Shown here one piece after another: positions 47,358-58,361 of a DNA stretch of 64,000 nt (positions are counted from its first letter, which is position 1; every line of letters starts with the position of its first letter). The stretch covers positions 62,001 through 126,000 of the forward strand of contig CAJNDS010002088.1 in the NCBI GenBank assembly GCA_905221605.1, read 5' to 3'. The notes beneath the pieces were generated by a model, which was not told the origin of the DNA, did not search any database, and saw nothing but the letters and a program-made list of their open reading frames with translations. This DNA comes from Symbiodinium natans (taxonomy: Eukaryota > Sar > Dinophyceae > Suessiales > Symbiodiniaceae). The position numbers and the translations under genes are program-made.

Positions 47358-47797
47358 GTAAGTCTGGGCAAGGAAAGCCTGAGCCTACGCTCTTGTTGTA
47401 AACAGACATAGACCTTTAGGGTGTAGAGTTTAGAGATTAGGTTCTTGTTTTTGTTTTGTGTTTTTTTTGTTTTCTTTTTCGGGTGGGGGGGGGGCTTTTA
47501 AAGTTTGAGTGGGTGGGGGGAGTATACAAGCGCGGGGAAATGCTCATATCTGACAGGAGGAAAACATGACACACTGAGCAACGGTTTGTTCAAGTCGCGC
47601 CGGCTAGACCGACAACAGCTTTTCTGAAGACGAGGGTTTAGGGTTTACGGTTAGGATTTAGGCCCTAGGGCCCAGAACTTTGATACGGGGAGCTCTTCAA
47701 CCCGAAGCCCTCAAGTGCTCTCAAGCGCGAGTGAGGAAGACCTCCTCCAAGCTGTCTCTGAAGGTTCCGTGCCTCCCACAAGGGTTCAGGGCCAAAG

Positions 47798-47917
47798 TTT
47801 AGGGTTTAGGGTTTAGGGCTAGGGTTTAGGGTTTAGGGTTTAGGGTTTAGGGTTTAGGGTTTAGGGTTTAGGGTTTAGGGTTTAGGGTTTAGGGTTTAGG
47901 GTTTAGGGTTTAGGGTG
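47798..47917 (+). repeat. (TTTAGGG)n array
   Basis: About 16 units followed by a short (GTAGGGT)n variant block. Confidence 0.96.
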
Positions 47918-48608
47918 TAGGGTGTAGGGTGTAGGTGTAGGGTTTAGGGTATAGCGTTTAGGGTTTAGGGTTTACATAGGGTTTCGGGTTTAGGGGACTT
48001 AGGATTCAGGGCTGACCGGGCTTAGCGTTTATGGGGCTTACGGCCCCGAGTAACCCAAGAGAACCTGGAATAGAAAAAGGTGCCGCGCGCCGCACCCTTT
48101 TTGGCTTAAATGGGACTGAAAAGGGAACCTAAGCCCCCCAAGACAGGAATAAGGGCCCACTCTGGGTTCCTAGTTCCTAGGTTATCCTAAACCCTTAACA
48201 CTAAGTAGGACTCTACATTATGCCATAGGTACGTACTACGACTTAGGCACCAAGTCCCCTGATAAAGGAGCCACGGCTAGGGTTGCCCTTGGCCTTACGA
48301 ACCCTAAAGCCTAAACCGTAGGGTTTAGGGTTTAGGGTTTAGGGCCAGGGTTTAGGGTTTAGAGCTTGGGGTTTAGGGTTGGGCTCAACTGGCCCTTGCA
48401 AGCCCTCGCGAAAACAAGGTGTCAGCTTTTGGTTGGAATTCGACCTGCGAACCCTGCACCCTGAACTCCTGCTTTTTGGGGCTCAGCGTTCAACGTTTCC
48501 CTTCAACTTGGGCGCTATAGGGCTCCAGATTCAGAGTTGGGGGTGTAGGGTAAACCCTAAACCCTACACCCTACACCCTAAACCCTAAACCAGAAACCCT
48601 AGGGTTTA

Positions 48609-51600
48609 GGGGCACATTCGGCGGATCTTGCTGAGGAGGTACACTGCGCCGTGGACTATGGATGCATCCTGCAGGCACATCCGGTAGCAAGCTGCTTCTT
48701 GGACCATATGAAGGGACTGTATAAGGGACCTCAGGCGTTCGTTGGGGGGGGATTTCGGGGCCACTTAGGCATATAGGGACTATATAAGGTATACAGAAGG
48801 GTTATAGGGGAATTCGATTCAGGGTCCCTTCTAGGGGTCCCTCCTTCGACCCCGCAATTGTAGCCCTAAAGCCCTAATTAAGGGGCATAAGCAGGGACCC
48901 CTAGAAGGGACACTTCATCCTATTCCCCTAAATAACCCCTATATATACAGGTCCCTATGTACCTAAGTAGCCCCTAAACAAACCCCAAAGAATCCCGCAG
49001 GTCCCTCTTTTTAGGGTCCCTCCTATAAACTGCACCGCTTGTAGGGAACAGCATTTCATGCCGCCACCTGAAACCTGCGTGCCGGGTGCGTGAGGATTGA
49101 GGCTGTAGACAGGGTCTCCAAAGCCGCAAGACCTGAGCCCCAGACGGCTCTAAGGCCTAGAAACCCGGATCAGACCCTAAACCCTAAACCCAATAAACCC
49201 AATAAACCCAACAAACCCAATAAACCCAATAAACCCAACAAACCCAACAAACCCAACAAACCCAATAAACCCAATAAACCCAATAAACCCAATAAACCCA
49301 ATAAACCCAATAAACCCAATAAACCCAATAAACCCAATAAACCCCAAACCCTAAACCGTAAACCCAATAAACCCTGATGGCGGATTCTGGGCATCCCGGC
49401 GCCCGCGGCCCCGCAAGGGGCTGAAGTGCGCTGAGCAGGAAGCTTGTCAGGCCTTGGCTGCTTCAGGGCTTAGGGCTTAGGGCTTAGGGCTTAGGGCTTA
49501 GGGTTTAGGGTTTAGGGTTTAGGGTTCAGGGTTCAGGGTTGAGGGTTTTGATAGGAGATGAAGAGACCTAAAAAGGTCAAAGGTTGAAGGTTTCGCCGAA
49601 TCAACAATGCCCACAAAAGCCAAACCCCTAACACCCATGAACGCTGAGTTTCAGCCCTGAGACAAACCCCCTTAAACGCTAGAACCCTAGAACCCTAGAA
49701 CTCTAGAACTCTAGACCTCCAGAACTCTAGAACCCTAGACCCTAGAATCCTGGAACCCTAGAACCCTAAACCCTAGACCCTAAACCTTATAAACCCTCGA
49801 ATTCTGACCCTGGACCCTAAACCCTAAAAACCCATAAACCCTATAAACCCTGTAAACCCTATAAACCCTATAAACCCTATACACCCTATAAACCCTGTAT
49901 AAACCCAATAAACCCTATAAACCCTACAAACCATATAACCCTATAAGCCCTGTAAACCCTATAAACCCTATAAACCCTGTAAACCCTATAACACCTGCCT
50001 ATAAACCCTAAACCCTAAACCCTAAACTCTAATCCTTAAACCCTGAACCCTAAAGCCCAGGGTCTCTGATTTCAGGGGGCCGGGCGGAAGGGCATCAACT
50101 CCGGAACAGGGAGAAGGCTCCCGATGCCGAAGGAGTAGCCGAAGTCGATGGGCACGATCTGGCTCCAGGTTTGCTTGTGGCTTAGGGCCTGTAGGGGGTT
50201 GAGGGCTTAGGGCTTAGGGCTTAGGGTTTAGGGCTTAGGGTTTAGGGTTTAGGGTTTAGGGTTTAGGGTTTAGGGCTTAGGGTTTCGGGCTTAGGGTGTA
50301 TCGGGCCAGGAAGATAAACAATCAACCCAATATTTATGCTATATTTGGAGAAGCACTAAGGACTGCGACGTCAAACCGAAACGGAGAATTATGCCGACAT
50401 CATCGAAGACGCGCGGCTTCGTCAGCGCCACAACCTTCCCTTTGCGGTGCTCGCCAGCTTCACGTGCAACCCTAAACCCTAAACCCTAAACCCTAAACCC
50501 TCAACCCTCAACCCTCAACCCTAAACCCTAAACCCTAAACCCTAAACCCAAACCTTTTTTTGGACTCGGGACTGGGATGCACCTGCAGCCTTTGGATCCG
50601 AACCTTACAGAGTCGAGTGGCTGGTGACCTCCAGCCGGCCCCGGCCGCGGGCTCCGCAGCAGGTGCTTTTTGCCGGAAGAATACCAGCAGCAGCATGTGA
50701 AGGAATACCCAACAGTGAGGTTTAGGGCTGAGGGCTTAGGGTTTAGGGTTCACGGTTTAGGGAGCGTTTAGGGTTTAGGGTTTACATGGTTCGGGGATCT
50801 GAAGCCCAATGACGCCCGAGGTGGCCCAGTAGCCATATTAACATAAGGGTACACCCTTTTGGGGTTTAGGGCTTAGGGTTTGGGGTTTAAGGGAACACAG
50901 AACCGAAAACAGGGTAAAGGGTACTGGGCTACCGAGGCACAAACCCTACACCGCAAATCCTGTACATGGAGGCTCATGGTACTTAACACCCAGTTACAAC
51001 TGCACTTATCACCCACTTACAAGCCCCTGAAGTGCCCTAACCTGGTTATAATTGGAAAAAACGTGCAGTTCTAATTGGGCTAGTAGGTGCCATGAACCTC
51101 CAAGTAGGTGGTAGTAACCCTAAACCCTAAACCCTAAACCATCGGGCCATGCCAGCCTCCCCGGTACGTTGGCACAGAAGGTAGTTGTCGAGATGCCTGC
51201 ACGGCAGGAAAAGGGTTTTTTGGGGTTTGGGGTTTGGGGTTTGGGGTTTGGGGTTTAGGGTTTAGGGTTTAGGGTTTAGGGTTTAGGGTTTAAGGCTTCG
51301 GGTTCGGGTTTCGGGTTTCGGGTTTCGGGTTTAGGGCTCTTGGAGGTTCACGGGTATTGTCACTAAAATCTCCACTATGATAACTGGGTCTACACCCTAA
51401 CCTGATCGCATACGGATACCACGTGCATCCATGCCAAAGCCACGAGCACAAGCATTAAGCACCTACATCTTAACGCAACGCATCACGACGTCGATTTTCT
51501 GTTCCCCTTCTTTCATATTTCGATTGCATCCGCACCTTAGATGAAGTAACCCGAGCTCCTCAGAATTTACAATGTTTCTGTACATTTGAGCAACAGCTCA

Positions 51601-54208
51601 GTGTAACATGCACAGCCAAGCCTACCTTCTGAAACCTGAAGCCCTATGAGCCCAAAACCCGACTTCCGAGTTAGGGTTTAGGCCTTTAGGGATTTAGGGA
51701 TTTAGGGTTTAGTGTAAAGAAAAGGTTATGTGCCCACCCCACATGTGACCTACCGCCAGGAAGGCGACGATAGGGACACATGGGACGCGCCGGCCTTAAG
51801 GGCTACCGGCACAGTTCTGCTCACACCCCCCCACTTCAAGAGAGGCGTTGCAGCCATGCTGCAGCGGCGATTTTGAAGCCGCAAACAGAACATGTCCTTT
51901 GAGGGGCTTCAGGGCCAGCAACACTGCATGGGAGAGCCTACAACAGCTACCGCCACACAACTGCTTTGACATTCAACGACCTTCTTGGGCCGCCTGGTCT
52001 CATGCAACGCCCAGTGTAGAGCATGCAGCTGATAACCTGTAAAGAAAAGGTTATGTGCCCACCCCACATGTGACCTACCGCCAGGAAGGCGACGATAGGG
52101 ACACATGGGACGGGCCGGCCTTAAGGGCTACCGGCACAGTTCTGCTCACATTTAGGGATTTAGGGTTTAGGGTTTAGGAAAGATTAAACCTATAACCCCT
52201 AAACCCTGAAGCTTAAACCTGCAGCCGCACGCGGGCCGAAGAGCTACGACATCAAGTGCAACTTGGAGCCTAGGGTTTCGGGCTTAAGGGCTGAATTTGT
52301 CGGCCCAAGATTCCGGCATTAACCCTGTAGACCGGTTTAGGGTTTAGGGTTTAGGGTTTAGGGTTTAGGGTTTAGGGTTTAGGGTTTAGGGCAAGAGAAG
52401 CCCTCCACCCTAAAGCCTAGTTCGCATAGTGTGCAGTGTTCGGTCCGGGTTTTGGGCATGTTTCCTAGACTTTCCTCGTGTAGGGTTTAGGGTTTAGGGT
52501 TTTTGGGTTTAGGGTTTAGGGTTGAGGGTTTAGGGTTTAGGGTTAAGGGTTTAGGGTTTAGGGTTTAGGGTAGGGTTTAGGGTTTAGGGTTTAGGGTTTA
52601 GGGCTTAGGGCTTAGGGTTTAGGGCTTAGGGCTTAGGGCTTAGGGCTTAGGGCTTAGGGCTTAGGGCTTAGGGTTTCGGGTTTCGGGTTTCGGGTTTAGG
52701 GTTTAGGAGTGCCGTTTAGGGGGCATGGTACCTTGTTTTCGTATTCGGCTAAAAGTCACAAGAAGGCCAGGTCATTTCCCAAACCAAGAACTTGGAGGTC
52801 GAGGTAGGAACAAGCTCTGGGGGAAGTTCGTTGCCACTCAACCACCTGGACACATTGTAACTCATGTCTCGGTAATACCCACGATGGGCCCGGTACCGAG
52901 TTCTCCTCGGGAGCACTGGCCCCCCTTAGTGAAGCAAATACCCAAACCCTAAACCTTAAACCTTAAACCCAAAACCCTAAACCCTAAACCTTAGGGACCC
53001 GGGGCCCTCTGGTCCGCTTCGGGAATTGCGGCCTGTTTGCTGATGTGTGGCGACAAGCGAATCAAGCTCCTGGAAATCCCAAAATCTGGAAAATCATGGG
53101 TTTAGGGTTTAGGGTTTAGGGTTTAGGGTTTAGGGTTTACGGTGTTGGGTTTACGGTTTAGGGAAACACCATCAACATGTGTGCATAATTATTACATGTT
53201 GCGAGGCTTTCGACGCTACTCTGTATCCCAACCTTCACAACTTCTGCGCCATATCACATCAAACCCGAAACCCTAAACCCTAAACCCTAAACCCCAACCT
53301 CCGGCCTGTCCCCGATGCCGAGCAGGTAGCACGCCGCGCTGGCGGCGGCCAGGGAGGCCGCGAAGCGCTGGCGAAGGTGCCAAAAAGCCTTGCGAAGGGT
53401 TTTCTTGGGGTTTAGGGTTTAGGGTTTGGGGTTTAGGGTTTGGGGTTTAGGGTTTGGGGTTTGGGGTTAAGGGTTTGGGGTTTGGGGTTTTGGGTTTAGG
53501 GTTTGGGGTTTAGGGTTTAGGGTTTAGGGCTTGGGGTAGAGGGTTGGGGGTTTAGGGACCTAAGGTGCCATGGGTCTAGGGCTTGTAGGGGTTTAGGAGC
53601 CACACTTAGACCTGCTTGGGTCTTAAAGAGCTTCGAATGCTCATAGGGTTTAGGGTTCAGGGTGCAGGTTTCAGGGTTTGAAACCCTATATACACAGCGC
53701 AAGCGCACGCGCATGAACTCAAGAAAACCACGGGGAAGCTCAGGGAAGCCCCTGGAAACCTGTAGAACTCAGGGGCCTGTAGAGGCTTCTCTGATTGAAG
53801 GCTCGGGTAGGTCTAGCCGTCTATACGTCTCGATGGCAGTAAGTTGGCATGTTCCCCCTTGTAAAAACGGTCCTTAAGAAGGACTATAGGACTCCTATTC
53901 GAACTCCTATAAAGGACTGTTAGTATAAGGGGGAACATCCCAAGCCACTTGCAAGAATCCGGGTGCAGTTTGTCACTCCAAACCTTCAGCCCTGCGTTCC
54001 CATATGGCAGATGCTTACTCAGACCCCAAAAAAGACATTGTAGGCCCAAGTATTCATGCTGCACATACGGCCTTAATCCCCAGTAATTAACCCTCAACCC
54101 GAAAAGAGTTACGAACCCTAAGCCCTGAACCCTAAACCCTAAACCCTAAAAAAAGAAACTCAACAGCATCTACAAAAGCACGGCTCAACTCGCACATGTT
54201 CCCACAAG
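48609..54208 (-). CDS. PRKDC: DNA-dependent protein kinase catalytic subunit, kinase-domain exons (partial)
   Basis: PIKK-family Ser/Thr kinase of double-strand-break repair by end joining; nuclear. Anchored exons on the minus strand: 53388-53306 (AFWHLRQRFAAS then YLLGIGD), 51196-51140 (HLDNYLL, TGE), 50162-50086 (VPIDFGYSFG, LPVPELMPF), 49452-49373 (LTSFLLSALQP). Phases fit throughout: the Arg of the catalytic loop GDRHLDNYLL is split AG/G, and the Arg of MPFRLT is split C/GC. The LPVPELMPFRLT signature after DFG is typical of DNA-PKcs, not ATM, ATR, mTOR or SMG1. Two donors are GC (after 53306 and 50086); one is the GTTTAGGG of a telomeric tract (after 51140). Weaker members: 54208-54162 (CELSRAFVDAV, resembling the segment before the catalytic loop, needs a GA donor) and 48668-48609 (SIVHGAVYLLSKIRR). 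Introns carry telomeric tracts, hairpin elements, a TRIM and a minisatellite. The N-terminus and the FATC end were not found. Kinase identity is near certain; exact ends are not. Confidence 0.87.
48759..48990. repeat. Long imperfect inverted repeat
   Basis: Arms of about 85 bp pair: GGCCACTTAGGCATATAGGG with its complement near 48965-48985, and CCCTTCTAGGGGTCCCT with AGGGACCCCTAGAAGGG near the centre. Loop about 55 bp. It could be a foldback element or a hairpin RNA source. Confidence 0.7.
49187..49345 (-). repeat. (CCCAATAAA)n 9-bp minisatellite
   Basis: About 17 units, some CCCAACAAA, grown from a telomere-type context. It lies in the PRKDC intron directly after the exon ending at 49373, where the minus strand reads GTTTATTGGG as donor. 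The open frame it creates (PNK repeats) is an artefact. Confidence 0.93.
49677..49990 (-). repeat. (CCCTAGAA)n and (CCCTATAAA)n variant blocks
   Basis: Two adjacent homogenised variant arrays, each a small change of CCCTAAA, showing independent local amplification. Confidence 0.88.
50963..51106. mobile_element. Hairpin element family A in a PRKDC intron
   Basis: TACATGGAGGCTCATGGTAC on the left and GTGCCATGAACCTCCAAGTA on the right. It lies between the catalytic-loop exon and the DFG exon, so it must be spliced out. Confidence 0.82.
51713..52150 (-). mobile_element. TRIM-like LTR retroelement, complete
   Basis: Two 113-bp direct repeats (51713-51825 and 52038-52150) differ at one base, begin TG and end CA. 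They flank a 212-bp interior without coding capacity. On the minus strand the interior starts GGTTATCAGC, close to the common TGGTATCAG initiator-tRNA primer site, and ends in a purine tract GAAGTGGGGGGG just before the 3' repeat. A 5-bp duplication TTTAG (51708-51712, 52151-52155) flanks it. Removing the element restores the telomeric repeat register. One mismatch between LTRs means recent insertion. It needs enzymes from an autonomous partner not seen here. It lies in a PRKDC intron. Confidence 0.9.
52600..52690 (+). repeat. (GGGCTTA)n variant array
   Basis: Runs of GGGCTTA then GGGTTTC; similar blocks at 36515-36560, 41085-41110 and 49465-49500. Confidence 0.88.
53848..53939. repeat. Foldback in the PRKDC region
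   Basis: ATGTTCCCCCTTGTA pairs imperfectly with TATAAGGGGGAACAT; inner AGGACT motifs also pair. Likely another small inverted-repeat element. Confidence 0.65.
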
Positions 54209-55408
54209 CTCGAGTTGCATGTAGGGTTTAAACCCTAAACCCTAAACCCTAAACCCTAAACCCTAAACCCTAAACCCTAAACCCTAAACCCTAAACCCTA
54301 AAACCCTAAACCCTAAACCCTGGAAATTGCCCCTCAACCCCCCAAGCTCCTACAAGCTCCAGGGTTCAGGGTTTAGGGTTAAGGGTTTAAGGTTTAGGGT
54401 GTAAGGTTTAGGCCTCCTAAACCCCAGTCGAGTCAAATCCCCCTATACAAACCCTCAAACACAAGTAAGGCTCATTAAAACAAAAAAACGAATCCCGTTC
54501 ATAAGGCCCGAAACCCGGACCTTGGAGCCTTAAACCCTAACCCCCCCCTAAACCCTAAACCCGAAACCCTGAACCGTGAACCCTGAACCCTAAACCCTCA
54601 ACCCTAAACCCTAAATCTAGACCCTAAACCCTAAACCGAAACACCCCGAAATCCTGAGACCAAAGTGAGAGGACGGCGCGCCTCGGCCCCCACAGCGCTG
54701 CTCCAGAAGTAGGCCTGTTTAGGTTTAGGTTTAGAGCTTAGGGTTTTGGAGTCTTACATTGATTTTTGTGTTAGTCACATTAACTATTTAGGGTTTAGGG
54801 TTTAGGGTTTAAGGATATTAATATTGTTATCATTATTACTAAGCCAGGGAAACCACAGGAAGACGCTGTCAAAAGCTGACAAAACATGAAAAAAGAGCCC
54901 ATCCCAGGCGCGCCCCTTTAAGGGCTTGGGGTTTGGGGTTTCGGGTAAATTTAGGGTCTAAGGATTAGGGTTTAGGCTCTCTGCACCAGTCAGGGTGTAC
55001 TCCAGGTAGTCATTTCAACCCGAAAGCGAAAGAAGGCCCTAAACCCTTAACCCTTACCCCTAAACCCTATAAACCCTAAACTCAAACTCCGTCCTTCAAG
55101 GAGGCCGAGGCCGGCATTGCGACCACACAGCGGTTGAACCTCCGAACGCGGATTTCTACTGGCATGCTCCCTCCGTGTAGGAGACGCCCCAAAAAACCAC
55201 AAAACTGCAAGCCCTGAATCCTAAACCCGGAAGATGAAAACGGTTTGAAGGTCTTGGGGTCTAGCGTTTAGGGTTTTCATGTGGTCATGGTTTAAGGCGA
55301 CCCTTAACCCCGGTTTGCACGCTTTGGCCTACAATGTAGTGCTTGCTTTCTTGAAAATAGTTCAGAGTTTAGGGTTTCCCCCCCCCCCCCCCGGAAGCCT
55401 GCACTCAC

Positions 55409-55497
55409 CGCAAACCTTTCTGCACAAACCTGGCCGGCACAAAGCATGGGGTTGTCTGCTGAGTTCTGGGCGCTACCATGATGTCGCCTCTCGACAC
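55409..55497 (-). CDS. Candidate exon
   Basis: Minus-strand island with both splice signals strong: acceptor after GCAGCCTATGCCATGCAG, donor GTGAGT. One frame reads VSRGDIMVAPRTQQT, then CFVPARFVQKGL; another reads RHHGSAQNSADNPML, so the frame is uncertain. It lies upstream of, and in the same direction as, PRKDC and could be one of its exons; I see no recognisable PIKK motif in it. A C15 run at about 55378 lies in the following intron. Confidence 0.33.
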
Positions 55498-56871
55498 CTG
55501 CATGGCATAGGCTGCCCCAACAGCCACAGGACACGGAACGGCCCAGATGCCTGAATCCTAAACGACGCAAGCCCCGGGCCCTAATCCTACAAAAAACCTG
55601 ACCTCCTAAACGCCTTAACGGCAGTCACCTAGAGTACGCTATGTACTCATACGGTATGTACTACTCATGTAAAAGGACGTGTGCCTCAACTAGCCAAGCA
55701 CCCAAACAAGGCCTGGTAAACGGATGTTTCGGTTATCTGGCCCTTTTGGAGCAGAGTTGGTGAGGATGATGTCGCCACTCATGATTAGTGAGTTTGGGGA
55801 CCCTAAGCCCTTAACCCTTAAACTCTAACCCCGAAACCCTCAAGCCCAATAAGCCCCGGAACCCCCAAGACCAGAACCCTACATCGCCACCCTGAACTCA
55901 AAACCCTACGTAGCCCCAAAAACCCTAAGCACCAAAACCTCACACCCTCCAAGCTCAAAACCTCTAGATCCCTCAACCCTAACCCCGCAACCCTACACTG
56001 CCCTACACCTTTCACCCTAATACCCGAAACCCAAACAAAAACCCAAATCCCAAAAACCCAAACCCCCTAAAACCCGGAACCCTGAACCCTAAACCCTAAA
56101 CCCTAAACCCCTAGACCCCTAGACCTCTAAACCCCTAAACCCCGAAACCATAAACTCTAAACCCTAAACCCTACACCGGCCAGCCTCGAAGATCTTGGGA
56201 TACCGGTGGAGCGGATTCGGTCCGAACTTCTTGGTCCTCGGTTTAGGGTTTAGGGTTTAGGGTTCAGGGTTCAGGGTTCAGGGTTTAAGGTTTAGGGTGT
56301 AGGGTTTAGGGTTTAGGGGGCGACAACTGACAACCTTCATTTCCAAAAATAACTTTCAGGGTGTAGTAGGGGCCAAAGAGCTCAATACCCGTTGATTAAG
56401 GAATATACTTCAAAACCTATTCACGATCCCTATATACATTAAGTGCAAGTAATGGGTATTGCGCTCTCCTGGGCTGTAGTAGGGTTCAGGGTTGGTAGAG
56501 TGTAGGGTGTCGTAGGGTCAGGATGTGGTAGGGTCAGGCCTAAACCCTAAACCCTAAACCCTAAACCCTAAACCCAGCATATGGGAGGTTTAGGGCCGGA
56601 GTGGGTAGGCCCTAGAGTGCCTGGTCTGGTGGCCGTCTGCTTTTCATGGGTTCCCCTACTACCCCCCCTCGAAACCCTGGGAGGGTTTAGGGTTTAGGGT
56701 TTAGGGTTTAGGGTTTAGGGTTTAGGGCTTAGGGTTTAGGGTTTAGGGTTTAGGGTTTAGGGTACCCTACCCCTTAAATCTCCTTAATTAGGCTCAATAT
56801 GATCCCTAGCCTGAATTATCGTGGCGTCCCTAGCCTGAATTATGGGGAAACCTATTCGGGGGGGGGTAACC

Positions 56872-56975
56872 CAAAGGGTCCATGTACCTATATAGTATAT
56901 ACTTGGGCCCTAAAGGGGTTCCTATATCGTAGCTTTAGGGCCCAAGTATGTACTATATAGGTACATGGACCCTTA
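56872..56975. mobile_element. Inverted-repeat element family C
   Basis: Better preserved copy: GGGTCCATGTACCTATATAG on the left is matched by CTATATAGGTACATGGACCC on the right, a 20-bp perfect terminal inverted repeat. Confidence 0.85.
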
Positions 56976-57949
56976 GGGTAATACAGAGCGGGGGGTAGTC
57001 CGCCGACCCCTGGCGGCGTGTTGCATGAAACCTCCCTTTTTCCCTCCTTACGCCCGGCTTTTCCGTGGAGGAGCCCGCAACCTGCACCGTGCGGCCCAAG
57101 GAACATGGCTAAATTTGGGTTGTCATCCTGGGACCATTCTGGGACTCACCTGTCTGGGACCCGCCTGGGGTGCGCCTGGGACCCCCTTCAGACCCTGCTG
57201 CGAAACCCCGTAGTTCCAAACCTCGACTGCCTGGAACCCGTAACCCACGAGCTTTGGCTGCTCTCTTCCCGAACAACCCTAAACCAGCCTACCCCCCCCC
57301 AGAGAGCCCTTGATACCCCCTCATTTGCGGAATCTAGAAAATCTAGGGATCCTGCATATGGTCGAAGATAGATTCCTCAACTAAGGGATCTTGGGCACTT
57401 TGGGCCCTACTACACAAAGCCCTGGCTGATTGGACCGTCAAGGGGCAGAGTTCTGGGATCCCAGGAGGAACGATCCCCAGTAAGAGCAAACCGAAACTAC
57501 ACTTAGGTTCTGATTCCTTTTTGGCTTACCCAAAGAGCGCAATTCACCTCAATTCAGGAGTCTACCTTGAAGTTGCCCTGAAGTATGTAGGGATCCTTGA
57601 TATGATTTATACTGCGTATTCCTTATTCAAGGGGTATTTATTGAGCTCTTTGTAAACGCAGTGGGTTTTCGCACCCCTGCCGTGTCCTAGAGTGCAAAAC
57701 TCCAACCCCCCAAACCCCACACGCACCCCAGTAGTCAACTCTAATTCATTTAAGGGTTTTTGGGCCTAAAGGCCCTCTTAAATAAGGCTTTTGGGGCTAT
57801 TTTTAAGCCTTTGGGTAAAAACAGATGCTCGACATCAAGAACTGAACGGTCAACGCTATACCCCACACCGTAAACCTCTCCTAGACCCAAGAGTAACCTC
57901 TGAAAAACAAGGGGCGCCCTTTCCAGTTTAAAGGGGCTTAGAAGGGAAC

Positions 57950-58072
57950 CTCCGGGTCCTATCCCCAGCTTAGGGCTGTTAAGCTCCACTTCTATCACGT
58001 TTTGCAACTGGAGCTCAACCCTGACCCACGTCGTCCGGTTGCCAGTATAGTCAGACGCCGACCCGGTAGCCA
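57950..58072 (-). CDS. Candidate exon, 40 codons
   Basis: Minus-strand island after GTGTCTATCCTCAG reading ATGSASDYTGNRTTW, then VRVELQLQNVIEVELN, to donor GGAG|GTTCCC. Alternating hydrophobic residues suggest beta strands. The downstream intron begins inside a family-B element (57889-57962). Function unknown; could be an upstream exon of PRKDC. Confidence 0.35.
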
Positions 58073-58195
58073 CTGAGGATAGACACCGCCCCATAACTCT
58101 GGAACCGGTTCCGTTCCAACACCTTTTTAACTATTAATAAGGGTATCATAGCAATATCAAGTTTGTTTTGTACCAAGATGACAGGCTTAGGGGCT

Positions 58196-58320
58196 GGGTT
58201 TAGGGTTTAGGGTTTAGGGTTTAGGGTTTAGGGTTTAGGGTTTAGGGTTTAGGGTTTAGGGTTTAGGGTTTAGGGTTTAGGGTTTAGGGTTTAGGGTTTA
58301 GGGTTTAGGGTTTAGGGTTT
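58196..58320 (+). repeat. (TTTAGGG)n array
   Basis: About 17 perfect units at the edge of a separate tandem repeat region. Confidence 0.97.
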
Positions 58321-58361
58321 ATAAGGGTTTAGGGTGTAATGTTGGACCTTGTTTAGTAGGG

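Noticed and set aside
48403-48549. Plus-strand 49-codon island (FDLRTLHPELLLFG) faintly like a laminin-G fold strand.
   Set aside because: It lies just past the minus-strand PRKDC exons, no supporting neighbours, and the likeness is too weak.
49090-49394. Open frames over the CCCAATAAA array on both strands (PNK and LLG repeats).
   Set aside because: Pure product of a 9-bp tandem repeat; the array lies in a PRKDC intron.
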